Positions 1-10,846 of a stretch of 64,000 bases of DNA are shown one piece after another. The notes below the pieces were generated by a model. The model was not told the DNA's origin. It saw nothing but the letters and a program-made list of their open reading frames with translations, and made no database searches. Origin of the DNA: Mortierella sp. BCC40632 (Eukaryota > Mortierellomycota > Mortierellomycetes > Mortierellales > Mortierellaceae); assembly GCA_011634665.1 (NCBI GenBank), contig WAEK01000025.1, positions 62,001-126,000 of the forward strand, read 5' to 3'. The translations under genes and the position numbers were made by a program. Position 1 is the stretch's first letter. Each line of letters starts with the position of its first letter.

Positions 1-1058
1 CCAGCCTTTGAGCCTTCCTCGACGCGCGGTGATCCCACGATCGTCTCAAGCACACCCTCTCAGGAATCACAAGTGGAGTTTGACCGCGTGGCGTATCTCA
101 GGCATCAATTCCAAGAGTTGGGCATGGAGGCAGCAACTCAGGACCTGATTATCACCCCTTCCTTGTCAACTAGCAGACATAGGAACTATCAGTCAGCCCA
201 AAGAGCCTGGGTCTCATGGTCAAGATCCAACAATGTCGATCCCTTCAACGCTTCCGATGTTTCCATAGCCAACTACCTCGCGTACCGCTCCAGCAATGGC
301 TCCGCCCCGAGCTCCATCAAGCTTTACCTCTCGGCAGTCAGAGAATTACAGCCAAGGACCAAGGCTAGCCCATCAATTCTCTCCAAGGTCATTGCCTCTG
401 CCTCATCTCAAGCAACGCCGAAGGAACTGACTGCCGCACCTTTGGATATCTCACCTGTCCTAAAGACTTTGGCACAGTGGGGTCCTAACAAGGGCCTATC
501 AGACTACAACTTGCGCCGCAAGCTCGCATGGCTCCTAGCTATCACCACGTTCTCACGATCATCCGACTTGCACCGTATCGATCCCAGATCCCTCTCAGTC
601 TCCAAGAACACTCTTACAGGTAGCATTCTTTCCCCTAAAAAGAACGCCGAGGGGGCCGACCCATTATCAAGCCCTTCCACGTGGATGCCCACCATGACTC
701 CACCCTCTGCCCGGTAGCGTGCTTCATTGAATACCGTACGAGAGAAGACAGACGAGGCTGTCCTATCAACTCACGAGACTTACTGTTCACAACATCCGAC
801 CCTCCGTACAATCAAGCCTCCGATCAAACGATAGCAAGATGGATAAAGACAACTATGACAACTTCGGGTCTCAAGGTCACAGCCCACGCAACACGATCCG
901 CTGGCGCTTCCAATGCTCTCATGAAGGGTGCCTCCCTAGAAGACGTTATTACTCGTGGCAATTGGGCATCACCCAATACCTTCGAAGTTTTCTACCGAAG
1001 ATACCGGATGTCTAAGACGAACTTTACATCGATGTTATTGAATCAAGGGCCTCTCTGA
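1..1058 (+). pseudogene. DIRS-like tyrosine recombinase, 5' end outside window
   Basis: An open frame runs from the first base to about 717 and continues in a second frame (681–1058) to a stop. It reads as a DIRS-type tyrosine recombinase: an N-terminal SAM-like region (residues near RNYQSAQRAWVSWS), a first catalytic Arg in FSRSSDLHRID, then the H-x-x-R box (AHATRSAGASN) and a Tyr near the C-terminus (FEVFYRRYRMS). The enzyme would integrate the circular DNA intermediate of a DIRS retrotransposon. The two frames are offset by one base near 655–665, next to G and C runs, so this is either a pseudogene or a homopolymer error. Inverted terminal sequences follow directly, as in DIRS elements. 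No methionine start is visible; the gene begins upstream of the window. Confidence 0.8.
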
Positions 1059-1415
1059 AGTATCACCTTTAAGAAGCATACTGTCGTATGCGAAGTATAC
1101 TTGTGGGATTGGATGAGCCTGCGATAGCAGGCGACATCTAATCCCATGTGTACGAAGCATACAAAGGTATGCTGAGTAAAGGTGCCCACCCACCCTCCCA
1201 AAAAAAAAAAAAAAAAAAAACAAGCAATCAAACGACCAAAAAGAGGAAAGGAGTGACACAGAGAAAAAAATTTATTTAAAAAAAAAAAAATATATAGTAC
1301 TTGCTAGCAATCAAATAAAAAGACGGCCGTATCACCTTTAAGAAGCATACTGTCGTATGCTTCGTACACATGGGATTAGATGTCGCCTGCTATCGCAGGC
1401 TCATCCAATCCCACA
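1059..1415. repeat. Internal complementary region and inverted terminal repeat of the first DIRS-like element
   Basis: A segment at 1063–1160 (TCACCTTTAAGAAGCATACT and following) recurs, partly inverted, at 1330–1415. It contains the palindromic core GCCTGCGATAGCAGGC. A complementary region just after the recombinase that matches the outer terminus is the diagnostic DIRS1 layout, used to complete the ends during replication. A-rich runs (1201–1220, 1265–1290) lie between. A partial copy of the core lies at 63.84 kb. Confidence 0.6.
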
Positions 1416-2345
1416 ATTATATAGATAAACTTTCTATGTGTCCTCTTTCCTCCTTAGTCGTTTGGATTTTTTTTCATACCTACCACTGAGGGGACAAGTA
1501 CTGTGCCCAATTTTCGAGCACCTCAATAAGGGCCGACCGTGTCGCATAGTTCTCTCTACTACCGCCCATGTTTCTCTCTACTACCGGCCATGTTACTCTC
1601 TACCAGTGTTTCTCGACGAGACGGATTTCGTTCGATAACTCGTTTCGTTTCGTTAACGTTTCGTTTTGATAACGGTCATTTACAGGGAATTAGTACGGGC
1701 TTAACGAAACGAGTCCGCGGCTTAACGAGAAGAGATCTTGACTTTTTCTGTTCGATAAGAAACACTGCTCTCTACTACCGCACATGTTTCTCTCTGCTGC
1801 CGCCCATGTTTCTTTCTACCTCCATACTGTTGTTCGTCTTTACTCTCACCATCCGTTGCCTTTCTCCACTCTGCTGTTCTGTCTCGCGCTTTTCTATTTT
1901 GACTCTCTCTCTTTAATCTCTCGGTTCCTGTTGCCTCGGTTTCAATCCATTAGCTCTCTCTCTTGAGACACCCTTCTCACACACCGTTCCCCTATATCCT
2001 ATTATACTTCTGAGTGCAAAGTATAATCATCCCTTTCCCCTGTTTGAAGTGTACCGACGGCTCTTGCTCTCCTCCACTTCTGTGCTTCGTTCTTTCACTT
2101 TTACCTCATTTCAATCGGCCATCTTTTCCTTTCGTAATCCGTTCTGCCTATGAACTTCGCTTCCTTCTCTGCACCTTGCTATATTGAGGTAATATGAGGA
2201 GTTAAGATGATTGTACTATAATTTTGTGCTTTCGCGGTTGTCTACTCTATTTTTGTTATTTTCGATGTTTGTTTTTACGATCTATCGCTGGGTAAGGATA
2301 TAGTCTGTCCTCTAATGGTCACAGTCGGACTGGAGTTATCAACTA
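1416..2345. other. Non-coding stretch with degenerate short repeats
   Basis: No convincing gene. The block at 1545–1600 and 1770–1815 repeats a motif around CTCTCTACTACCGCCCATGT four to five times. The stretch 1615–1725 is rich in CGTTTCGTT/AACGAAACGAG inverted words. It looks like decayed repeat DNA. Confidence 0.4.
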
Positions 2346-2377
2346 CTAGCACACCCGCGCGGCTCCGCCCGCGCTAA

Positions 2378-2378
<1 letters not shown>
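2346..2378 (-). mobile_element. Helitron 3' terminus (hairpin plus CTAG)
   Basis: Read on the minus strand, a GC-rich hairpin (GCGCGGGCGGAGCCGCGC) is followed by GGGTGTGCTAG and then a T. This is the classic Helitron 3' end: a short hairpin about 10 nt before CTRR, with insertion next to T. A run of 43 T (2380–2422, i.e. A on the element strand) lies just inside. The helicase remnant at 2436–2843 has the same orientation, which supports the call. Confidence 0.7.
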
Positions 2379-2427
<49 letters not shown>

Positions 2428-2435
2428 CTAAGTTG

Positions 2436-2843
2436 CTAAAGGATTTCTAGGTATACTACATTGATTGTTGTGACCCCTTCAGCTATCTGTGAAGACTGTT
2501 TCACTAACGTGAAGACCTGTGCGAAGTTTGTCGCTCTTGACATTGCAACATAGAGCTGTCTATGGGCAAAGACAGGCCCAGGCAAGTAAAGGCCAACTGT
2601 TTGCAATGACTGCCCTTGTGCCTTATTGAATGTCATTGCAAAACATGGACGAACTGGGAACTGTAGCCGTTTCATCGTTACTCGGAAGTTTAGATCTGAT
2701 GGTGTCAAAGGTATTCTCGATATCATAACTCTCTTTCCACAATGTGATCCTGTAAGAATCTCCGCCTCTATCACATATCGTCTCAAGCCCCGACATATAC
2801 TGTATATGAGTGGTGATTGGCTAATGAAGGATTCGAAATGCAA
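2436..2843 (-). pseudogene. Helitron PIF1-like helicase, C-terminal remnant
   Basis: The minus-strand translation contains VIEAEILTGSHCGKRVMISR, then the helicase motif stretch FAMTFNKAQGQSLQTVGLYL and QLYVAMSRATN. These match the last motifs (V–VI) of the PIF1-family helicase carried by Helitrons. The helicase domain would unwind DNA during rolling-circle transposition. Only about 135 residues remain; the Rep nuclease and ATP-binding motifs are not recognisable upstream (2.85–3.5 kb on this strand). The element is therefore truncated or heavily decayed. Confidence 0.8.
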
Positions 2844-2876
2844 TTCATCATTGATGAGAACAGACAGAAAAAATGC

Positions 2877-3487
2877 CTAGTAGATACAAGAGTAGTCAGG
2901 GAAATTAAAGTCAATACAATAATGCTTACCAGATGTCCTTGCCTTGAAGTTAACCAAGGCTACTTCATCATCATCGTCATCATTGTCATCCTCCTCACTG
3001 TATTCCGCCTGGTGAAATAGGTCGTTCTTATAAACTTCTATTGCCGCCGCTCTTTTGTTTTTATCATCCAACTTGGGTCCATGTCTGTTGAAGTGTTGCC
3101 GAGTGTTTGAGTTCACTTGCCTCCTGCACTATTATGGAAGTGTCATTGATAACAATTGCAGTGCTCTTGTCCTTTAGTCGTTTAGACTAGAGAAGGTCAT
3201 CCATGTTCCCTTTGAATTGCTCATATTCCTTTCGTATTTTTTTTAGCCTATGTTGGCGTTGTCCAACAGACAATGATATGCGTGGTGGGCATCTGTGCTG
3301 TTGTAATATTTGAATTGAATGACAAATTTTGGGAACGTGAAAACGTGACATGTTCATCTCCGTTAAATTTCATGGCCCAGTGCAGATGTTCGTCTGGAGT
3401 GAATGCTTTGGTTGGCTGGTGTCCACATGTATTGAAGACATGATCTTGATTGCTGTTTGACGAGAACGACTGTAAATAAGCAAGCAA
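2877..3487 (-). other. Minus-strand coding-like remnants beside the Helitron helicase
   Basis: Two short open stretches lie on the minus strand: 2877–3116, with an acidic Glu/Asp cluster (EEDDNDDDDDE), and 3248–3487, with no recognised motif. They may belong to the Helitron or to a captured gene. I do not recognise a family; neither is supported beyond openness and orientation. Confidence 0.25.
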
Positions 3488-3784
3488 AGGTAGAGAATGA
3501 GAATCAGTTTATGCAAATGCTACCTCAGACCATGGCTTGTCACTAAAGTTCAAAATGATCATTGATTATTTCAACAGAGGGCGAAAAAGGGAGGCATCCA
3601 TCCTAAAGGCCACCCCATGGCGCTAATGAGCACTTCCATGACCGGTACCAATAGAACCACCCTTGTCGCAACCAACTCAGGGACATGATGTTGGACGGTA
3701 CCTTGCACCATGGGCAAGAGCCGGGCCGCATAATGACAAAAGTGTTTTCATTCTGCGATATAAACTACTTACCTTGAGTAACAG

Positions 3785-3786
<2 letters not shown>

Positions 3787-3828
<42 letters not shown>
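3787..3828. repeat. (AG)n microsatellite
   Basis: Twenty-one consecutive AG dinucleotides lie immediately upstream of the CRN1 upstream module. Confidence 0.95.
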
Positions 3829-3830
<2 letters not shown>

Positions 3831-3837
3831 TAACGAT

Positions 3838-3912
3838 GATGGTGGGGTGAAGATGGTGATGGAGAGAGCTTGCATGGCGCAAGCCACTGTGGGGTCGCCG
3901 ATTCTATACTTT
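3838..3912 (+). promoter_or_regulatory. CRN-associated upstream module, copy 1
   Basis: The block around GGTGATGGAGAGAGCTTGCA, ATGGCGCAAGCCACT and GTCGCCGATT lies about 360 bp before the CRN1 start. Related blocks in the same relative orientation occur upstream of CRN3 (31237–31310, minus) and, without a CRN gene, at 43797–43862 (minus) and 52842–52925 (plus). In this copy a pyrimidine-rich leader runs from the module to the ATG. A promoter or 5' leader role is inferred from position and conservation. Confidence 0.5.
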
Positions 3913-4789
3913 CGCAGTTTCTGCCCCCCACCAACGCCTCTCCATCGACCTTTCAGCTCCCTCTGTCCGCTCTCTGTCTCTTCATGCACCCTCTTTCCAC
4001 GTCTCTTTGCAATGTCACTCTTCTCACTCACATCCTTTTCTCTAATTTTGTTTTTTCCGCTCCCACGCTCTCTTTTGATCCTATTTTCTCGTTCGTCTTT
4101 TACTTCTTTTTTGCCACTATTTCTACAGTTTCTTGGTCTTTGCCACCGTTCTTACGCCTTGCCATCCCTTCTTCCTGTTTCTTTTTAATCCCATCCTTCT
4201 CTTTCATCTCTCGTTTTTCTCGCACCTTCTTTCTCTCATCCCCTTCTGCTCCTGATGCTTCACAACGCCATGACTGACAGCTCCTTCACTCTGTTCTGCC
4301 TCATGGATGGAGGGAAGACTGCATTTCCAGTCGCGGGTTGACTCCTCCAAAACAATCGGTGAACTCAAGAGACTCATCAAGGACGAGAATACTGACACAT
4401 TCAACGGAATTGATGCCAGAGAGCTGTCTCTCTGGCTTGTGTCTGTTCCTGTTCCACCCAAGAGGAACCGCAAAGAGATCTCTCTTGCTGATCTTCAATC
4501 AAAAGAAGAGCTCGATGAGACAGATGACATTACTGATGTCTTTCCAGAAGCACCACCGAAGAAGACAATCCACAACTTGTCCAGCGTCCTCCTCATGGTA
4601 ATGAGACGCGTTTGGTTGATTGATCTTGTCTGCATGAGCTTTTTCAACAGACTAGCTCTCTTCTTTTTCATTTCTAGTCCATGCACCTGCACCTTCTCGC
4701 TCATCGACTCCACTTCCTGGCTACCACTCGGATGGCTCTCGTCCTAGTTCGCCGCTGTCTGGTATTGGTTTACTTGTGCTCTCTCGTCT

Positions 4790-4821
<32 letters not shown>

Positions 4822-4863
4822 CTTGTAGTTCTAACCTTGCATTTTTTCCTCTTATCCAACTAG

Positions 4864-5416
4864 GCGATCTCCATGCCGACATCAAAATAATTTCGGACAA
4901 GCTCTTTGCACCAGGACCAATTGCCACCTTCCTTAACGCGTGAGAGGCAATGGGAATCTTCCTATGACTGACGGATCCATTCGTGGTTTACCGAGAGCAT
5001 GGCGTCGTGGATCCAGGATAGCACCTGAAGATAGACCCAGCCTGTTGTTCATGGACCTCCCCGGTCCTTTTTTTTTTTAGTGGCTCTAACATAGCACTCT
5101 TCTTCTCACGCAAGGCGACATCAGTGCCGACATCAAAACGATCACGGACAAGTTCTTTGCGCCAGGGTCAATTTCCAATTTTCTTGATGCGTTTGTGAAA
5201 GGCATAGAGCATCTCCCAACCACAACTGGACATATTCGAGGACTGCCTGGAGCTTGGCGTCGACAGTTTGGCCATCCTGCCGAGACTCGACCCAGCTTGT
5301 TATTCATGGATCTTCCCAGCCCTTCGGTACTTGATTCAGCATCAAGGAATCTCGCAGGTTCTATCGTGGACTTGGTGAAGGAGAACAACGTGGTGTTCAT
5401 ATCTTTGGCGTTTCTG
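4864..5416 (+). repeat. Tandem duplication of a CRN1 exon
   Basis: Two consecutive copies of the exon that precedes the Walker A exon. Copy a (4864–~5070) begins GDLHADIKIISDKLFAPG and copy b (5115–5416) begins GDISADIKTITDKFFAPG. Each is preceded by a splice acceptor (AACTAG, CGCAAG), and each carries the …GLP.AWRR…RPSLLFMDLP block. Copy a has an in-frame stop shortly after FLNA and ends in a T-rich tract. CRN2 and CRN3 have a single copy. Confidence 0.75.
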
Positions 5417-6307
5417 GTAGGGCCCTTGGGACGGTACTTGGTTTGCAAATATTAAGACCAGTGCTTCTACACAATATTAATTTTCCTTCGCATCCCCTCA
5501 TGTTCACAACAGGATGCGGCAAGACTCGCGCTGTGATCGAGCTCCTCTCTCAACACTGGGGCTTTTACTTCAATGCTTCTGGTGATGACTGGGGATCTGC
5601 AGATATGATGACCCTTAGATCTGTTGTCCAAAAGTACTTGAATGGCCGACGCGATTCCTCCGACATAGACGTTGAGGCTAACAACGGATATGCAAGAAAG
5701 ACTACACTCCTCCTCTTTCTCTCTCGAATTATCATCTTCAAGCGCTGTTTAAACATCCCCGGTAGCAGCGAGTCGTTGACCAGCGCAAGGTGGACTCTTC
5801 TACAAGTGTGCCCGCATGTGCTCTTCGAACAGGACTTTTTCAACATGCTCTTCAGCTTCTCCATCTTCGATATTACCGTGAAACTGATCTTTGGGATTCT
5901 GTGTGCAGTACGTATGAGGATGCCAAAGGATGCCTTATGGAACATGGATGCCTACCAAGGATCAAGAGTAACACCGGACTCTTAGTGATTCACGATGAAG
6001 CTCAGGTCCTTGGTGATGCATTCAGCGGCTCCTTCTAGTCGACCACCTCAACAGAGTCTCCATGACCGCTTCTCTCCCCTAGTTTACATGCGTTTCAAGA
6101 CATTGGCGAACACCATCTCACACTAGTTACCTGCGGAACTGGTCTTTCGATCAATACTCTTTTTTGGGTTCAGAGCTCGGGTTCTGGTCTGAAGGACAGC
6201 TCCACTACCTTTGAGGTGAGTAGTTCTCCACTTTTGACGCTGGCTCGTCTGACAATTACGTTTGAGCTCAGAGATCAACTAACATTTGAATCCTTTTCCT
6301 TCTACCT

Positions 6308-6350
6308 ACACCACCACCACCACCACCACCACCACCACCACCACCACCAC
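6308..6350 (+). repeat. (CCA)n microsatellite in a CRN1 intron
   Basis: About fourteen CAC/CCA triplets lie just before the splice acceptor of the exon that starts at 6361. Translated, they give poly-His or poly-Thr, but the matching region of CRN2 is an intron. Confidence 0.85.
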
Positions 6351-7772
6351 TACAAAAAAGTATCTCGAGTTTTCTGGCTGGACAGACAAAGTGTCAATTT
6401 GTGCATACATTTCTCGAGTTAGAAACTCTTTGCATGACGATCAATCAAAGCAGGAATGGGACAAATTTCTCTCCCAGGAAGCAGTCGACATGCTATTCCA
6501 AAAATTTTGTGGGCTGCTATCGACCGGCTATAGCAGCAATTGGTATGTTAACTTGACGATCATGAAGGGAGGATGCAGAAATAGTTCCATATCCAGTGTG
6601 CTCAATGCCTGCAGCATTATCGTCTTCCTGTCTATAGAGAGGATAGTCGAATTCAATGACCCTGGTGCATGGAAGAAGACTATCGAGGATGCTGAGGATA
6701 GGCTGGTATCTTGGGCGCACCGGCACATTAAAGGCAATCTGTGCTACGAAATATCTCGCCTCCCCGGCAAACACAACAAATACAAGGATCATCTTATGGA
6801 CTCTATCGATAACATGCTTGGCCTCCTGGTGTACCAGCGTTGCATGTTTGGGAACCATTACCTTGTTCTCAAGGATGTAGATCCTCAGTTGGTAGAGCCT
6901 GCGTTTGGTCGTATCAAAATCATCTCGGGTAAGGCTACTACCGTTTTGGACGAGCCCTTTGTTTCCAAGGCTGTGGAGAACTATTTCATGGTCACAGATC
7001 CCTACTTCGAGAAAGAGGTCCGGAAACGAATTGTGAAAGCGACAGCCTCTGGTCAAGGATGTGTGTTTGAGAGGTTCATGATGAATGTTTTTAGTGAGAC
7101 ATTCAACAAACAGCCTCTATCGGACTGGCCACACGAACCCCCCCCCTCCCCATTTCTGACATGTGTCCAGCTCTCGTCGCTAAGGTGGAGATTGTTGGGC
7201 GAAGGGAGCCTGGACTCGAGCAAGGCACGGCTCACGCGTCGACATCAATGGAAGATTTCATGGACGCCCATGTCAACTATCAGTCAACTCGCAACAACAT
7301 ACCTGTTGTACCATTTTTCTTCCCCAAATCCAAGCCGTCGGGACCAGACTTGGTCTTCTTCATTCTGATCGATGGTGTTCGGTTGGTTCCTGTTTTTGTG
7401 CAGATGAAACTACATCAAGGATTGTCTAGCTTCTCGGAGAAGGATTGGAGTGAAACACTCAGCACAGTATTGGCTCCCAAAATTGAGGGTCACGCAAAGA
7501 CATTTCGCATGTTCTGTCCCTCCAACGTCTACATCAGCATGATCGTTGCATATCCTACCAAGTGGACAAACAAACTGCCAGCAGCATCCAATCTCCCAAA
7601 GGACCCCATTAGTGTTCAACAAGTCGTGATCAACATCAGTAATGACAGTTTTGGCAAGATCTTCCCCAAGGAGCATGTGGAGTCCATTGATCGTCTCAAG
7701 AATGCACGAAAGCGTTCTGCCGACGATGAGGATAGTAATGGTGAGGATTGCTCCAAAAAGCAGAGGAGCTAG

Positions 7773-8815
7773 TCTATCACTGTACCTTCCTCAGCTTAGT
7801 CGGCACTCTTTTTATTTTTCCTCGACCAGCTTGTTTTTTCTCTATCGAATGCTCATACCCTTTTGTTATCATACCTAGCGTTCGCAATCATTCTTTCAAC
7901 TCCTCTGCCTGATAGCACCTTGCATCTATTTAGCATGATGGATATCTTTTATTGGGTATCAAGGATCTCGCATTGTCCTCAACATTCTTTTCAAGTTCTT
8001 AAAGGAGATGTTATTATTGTATGCGATGCGAGGTGGATGAGAGCAGATAAGTGCTTTTTCTTTTATTTCTTTGGTCGGCTATTTACTCAGTCTCGACGAT
8101 GTGTTGCATATGAATGACCAGAGAGGAGGAAGTGGAGGACCAGAAGATTCTGTGAAAGCGAGGATGGTGAGACAGCTGCAGGAGGGGCGATGTGTTAGAA
8201 CAGAGTGTAAGTGATAGGATAAATTTTGGACGGAAAGCACATTGGAGTGAGTGACGAGGACACTGAGGGATATCAGCAATAGGATTGCGGGAGAACGGTG
8301 ACAGGCGGAGGATGTTAGTACGGCGTTAGTACATTGTTAGCTGTGCTAGTAAAATGTTAATCAGGGTAAGTTCAAGGCAGAAGGAGATCAGCGACAGGAT
8401 GAAGGGCGTTCTGTCCGTCAATCTTTGCTTCTGCTTTGATTATTGAGTTAGTGGGATCTAGTGTAGTTGGCTGCATCAAAGAGGGCGACAATTGCTTTCG
8501 GATCTATCAGTCAACAACCAGAGAGTGGGGATGAGAGGTTAGTGAAGTTTCTTGATAGTTTTGACCCTCCTTTTATACTTGTTGCTGCAGTAGTCGGAGT
8601 AATATCTTTAGGGTGGCGTTGATCATATGCTCCGGTGGCGCGAGATAAATGCTCCGATTGAGATATTCCGACATGATTGAGATATTCTGACACGCTTGCG
8701 CCATAAAGTTGAGTAATGCACAGCATTTTTCTGATATCCATTTAAACCCTCCCAAGACACACTCTTGATTCACATTTTTCCGATCAAGTTTGTCCAAAGG
8801 TGTCCAGTGAGTTTT
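7773..8815. repeat. Segmental duplication, copy 1: CRN1 3' flank with antisense TATA-box unit
   Basis: The 3' flank of CRN1 is collinear with the 3' flank of CRN2 (24495–25558, opposite orientation). On the minus strand it holds GCAACAAGTATAAAAGGAGG (TATA box near 8570–8579), followed by a conserved leader (CACTCTCTGGTTGTTGACTG). Weak ORFs with shared endings (FICNTSSRLSK here, FICNASLRLRK in copy 2) lie downstream of the TATA, ending near 8079. A third copy of the TATA region starts at 63885. It may be a solo LTR or an unknown promoter unit; no protein family is recognised. Confidence 0.6.
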
Positions 8816-8862
8816 TGAAAAAGGTACAAGAAAATTTATATTAGGTTAAAAAAAAAAAAAAA

Positions 8863-8901
8863 ATAACTGACTTGTGGCAGCCAAGCGTTCATCGCGACGT
8901 T

Positions 8902-8937
<36 letters not shown>

Positions 8938-8939
8938 AC
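8863..8939 (+). repeat. 28S rRNA-derived fragment (peptidyl-transferase/A-loop region)
   Basis: The 77 bp from ATAACTGACTTGTGGCAGCC to TCTTCCTATCATAC match, with few differences, the universally conserved LSU rRNA stretch after GGGATAACTGGC (helices 89–92). It is an isolated fragment, not an rRNA gene. A 17-A run precedes it, and the 3' end of a minus-strand LINE abuts it. Confidence 0.85.
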
Positions 8940-10840
8940 TGCTTTTTGTGAGTCCCTAACTCTCCTTGATCCTTCTTTTTTTGGCTGTCTCTTCCTCTGC
9001 TCTTGATATCTGCTTATTTTTCTCATTGGGCACTTTTTTCTTTTACAATATATTTTGCCATTCCTTTCATTCCACTCAAGGTGAGCACATATGCCACCTG
9101 CCAAACCACACGCGATAAGTTGGTGAGGAGGACTTCTCTTGTCTTTCTTGAAAGGAAGAAGAGTGCGATTGACCCGGAGGGGAGCGATTTCGATGAGTTC
9201 TTGGTCTGTCCATTCCGTTTTCGTGCTGTGGTGACGTCGGAGGGAGAGCCAAGCCTGTTTCTTTGGGTGACATAGGAGCACTTAGTGTTCCAGATCTTCT
9301 TCTGGAGCGTGGCAAATTTGACACGTTGGTAGAAAAGTGAATCGAGGTTATTGGTGTAGGCGGAATTGAGCATGGGGGAGTGAACGTAGTAGGTATCGCT
9401 ACCATAGGTTGCGACCTTGTTTGGGAGAGGTGTCTTCCAGAATCTGGCCCATCGGGCGGGTGTTCCGTTTGTTGGGTCGTTCGGAAGAGGGAGTTAGACA
9501 AAAAGGCGAAGTTGTTTGGTGTTGGCAAAACGAAAGAGGATGGTCTTGTCATTGTTTTTGGTGGGGAGGCGAAGATTCTGCAGGCGGGTGCGAAGTGAGG
9601 CTGCGTACATTTCCATAAGGTAGGGCTTGAAGGTTGAGAAGTCAAATCTTCGGGTTGTCCAATGGCTGAAGATAAGGTTCAGTATTAGGGGGCGTGAGGC
9701 AATGGAGTGTTCGTGAAAAGGAGAGAGGGTTCAAGATATGGTAGAGTTTTGGCAACGATCAAGAGGTATTGGAAGTGATGTTGTGTTTTGGTGCGGGGCC
9801 AAGTGATGGGTGCGTTCAGCTGGAAGAAAAGGTGTGATAGGGTTTTCTGATTAGTTGTAGTGTTGTAGTAAGTTGCCAAGTATCTTCCTTCCGATCGAGG
9901 GGGTAGTGGAAATCAGATTCTGGATGTGGCGTAGGAAGAAAGCTTCGGCTTGTGTCGGGGTCAATGAGTCCTAGACCTCCTTGGTTCTTAGGGCTGCATA
10001 GGGTGTCCCAGGACGGTGAAGGTTTAGAGCGCATGATGAAGGCCTTGATAGATCGCTTGACCTTGGTGAAAAACCAGCGAGGCGGTTGGACTACACAGAG
10101 GAAGTGCCACAGCTTGGAAAGAGCCAGAGAGTTAATTACTAGGACTTTGCCTTTGACCGACAGTGAGCGCTGGGAGTGGATGGCGAGGCATGCTTTGACT
10201 TTCTTGAAGTAGGACAGCAGGAAAGCTCTGGTTTGCTGGTTGGAGATAGGCACTGGGTATCCCAGGTATCGGAGGAATGATGGGTCTTCTGTATCTGGAT
10301 CCCGTGAGTTTTCGTCGTACCAGCTCACTTTGTCATCCATGGGGGCAGATTTGAGGTCTCCATCTGGGGAGCAAGCAAAGGGGAAAGCCGCTGCTTTGTT
10401 GAGGTTTAGCTTCCCATTTGTGGTCTCTGAATAGATGGTGAAAATCGACCTGGCCTTTCTCCATTCGTGTTCGTTACGTAGGATGAGGGGGATGTCGTCG
10501 GCGTAGGCGAGGGTCTTGACAGGGTGGTCGAGTCCTGGAACTGTGATTCCACCTAGATCCTGGTAGGCCATGATGGTTCGGAGGAGTGGTTCAATGGAGA
10601 TGGAGAGTAGAGGTGACAGGGGGTCTCCCTGGCGAAGGCCCCGTTGTTGATGGACTGGTTTGGACAGGTGTCCATTCGCGTTGATTTTGATTTTAGTTTG
10701 GAAGAAGAGCTGATAGATGAGCATCCTGAAGGGAGTCCCAAAACCCATCTTGGCCATTGTAGCCATGAGGTGGTCCAGATGCTGCAATATAGTGGACGAG
10801 ATGGGGCCAGGCCGGTCCCATTTAAGGGGAATTCCCCCTC
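8934..10840 (-). pseudogene. LINE ORF2 remnant: reverse transcriptase and C-terminal zinc-knuckle region
   Basis: The minus strand 10787–9816 encodes RT fingers and palm: PVHQQRGLRQGDPLSPLLS (motif 3), AYADDIPLILRN (catalytic YADD), GKVLVINSLALSKLWH and a thumb with GGLGLIDPD. After frame breaks around 9.7 kb, 9373–8934 gives the C-terminal domain (LCHPKKQAWL…LIACGLAGGI), collinear with the plus-strand LINE copy at 10.9–11.4 kb. RT and endonuclease of such elements perform target-primed reverse transcription. The RT part before the palm appears displaced to 12.7–13.0 kb by later insertions. The 3' end abuts the 28S fragment at 8939. Confidence 0.8.
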
Positions 10841-10846
10841 TCCCAC

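Larger units (their letters stand above)
4270..7772 (+). pseudogene. CRN1: Crinkler-type effector (header, P-loop NTPase, PD-(D/E)XK nuclease), decayed
   Basis: Crinklers are nucleus-targeted effectors: a ubiquitin-like header, a STAND-like P-loop NTPase and a restriction-enzyme-fold nuclease. Visible here: a header from ATG 4270 (TLFCLMDGG, SKTIGELKRLIK); a small Ser/Pro-rich exon (4678–4761, GYHSDGSRPSSPLSG); a GDISADIKTIT exon; Walker A GCGKTRAVIELL at 5513; and a Walker B-like LLVIHDEAQVLGDAF near 5980. The nuclease has GPDLVFFILIDG followed by VFVQMKLHQ (a Q-x-K variant) at 7340–7420. The C-terminus is a basic nuclear-localisation tail (KNARKRSADDEDS…KKQRS). Inferred introns: 4598–4677, 4762–4863, 5417–5512, 6216–6360, 6543–6637. 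Damage: frame breaks near 4337, 4572, 5385, 5848 and at a C9 run near 7138; in-frame stops at 6036 and ~6060. The start matches the related CRN2 start. Confidence 0.85.

Noticed and set aside
6286..6360. Poly-His or poly-Thr protein from the CCA repeat in CRN1
   Set aside because: Comparison with CRN2 places this stretch in an intron ending just before 6361.
8863..8939. A functional rRNA gene
   Set aside because: Only 77 bp of the 28S block is present, with substitutions at otherwise invariant positions.
9003..9618. Plus-strand ORFs over the LINE remnant
   Set aside because: Antisense to recognisable RT and zinc-knuckle sequence.
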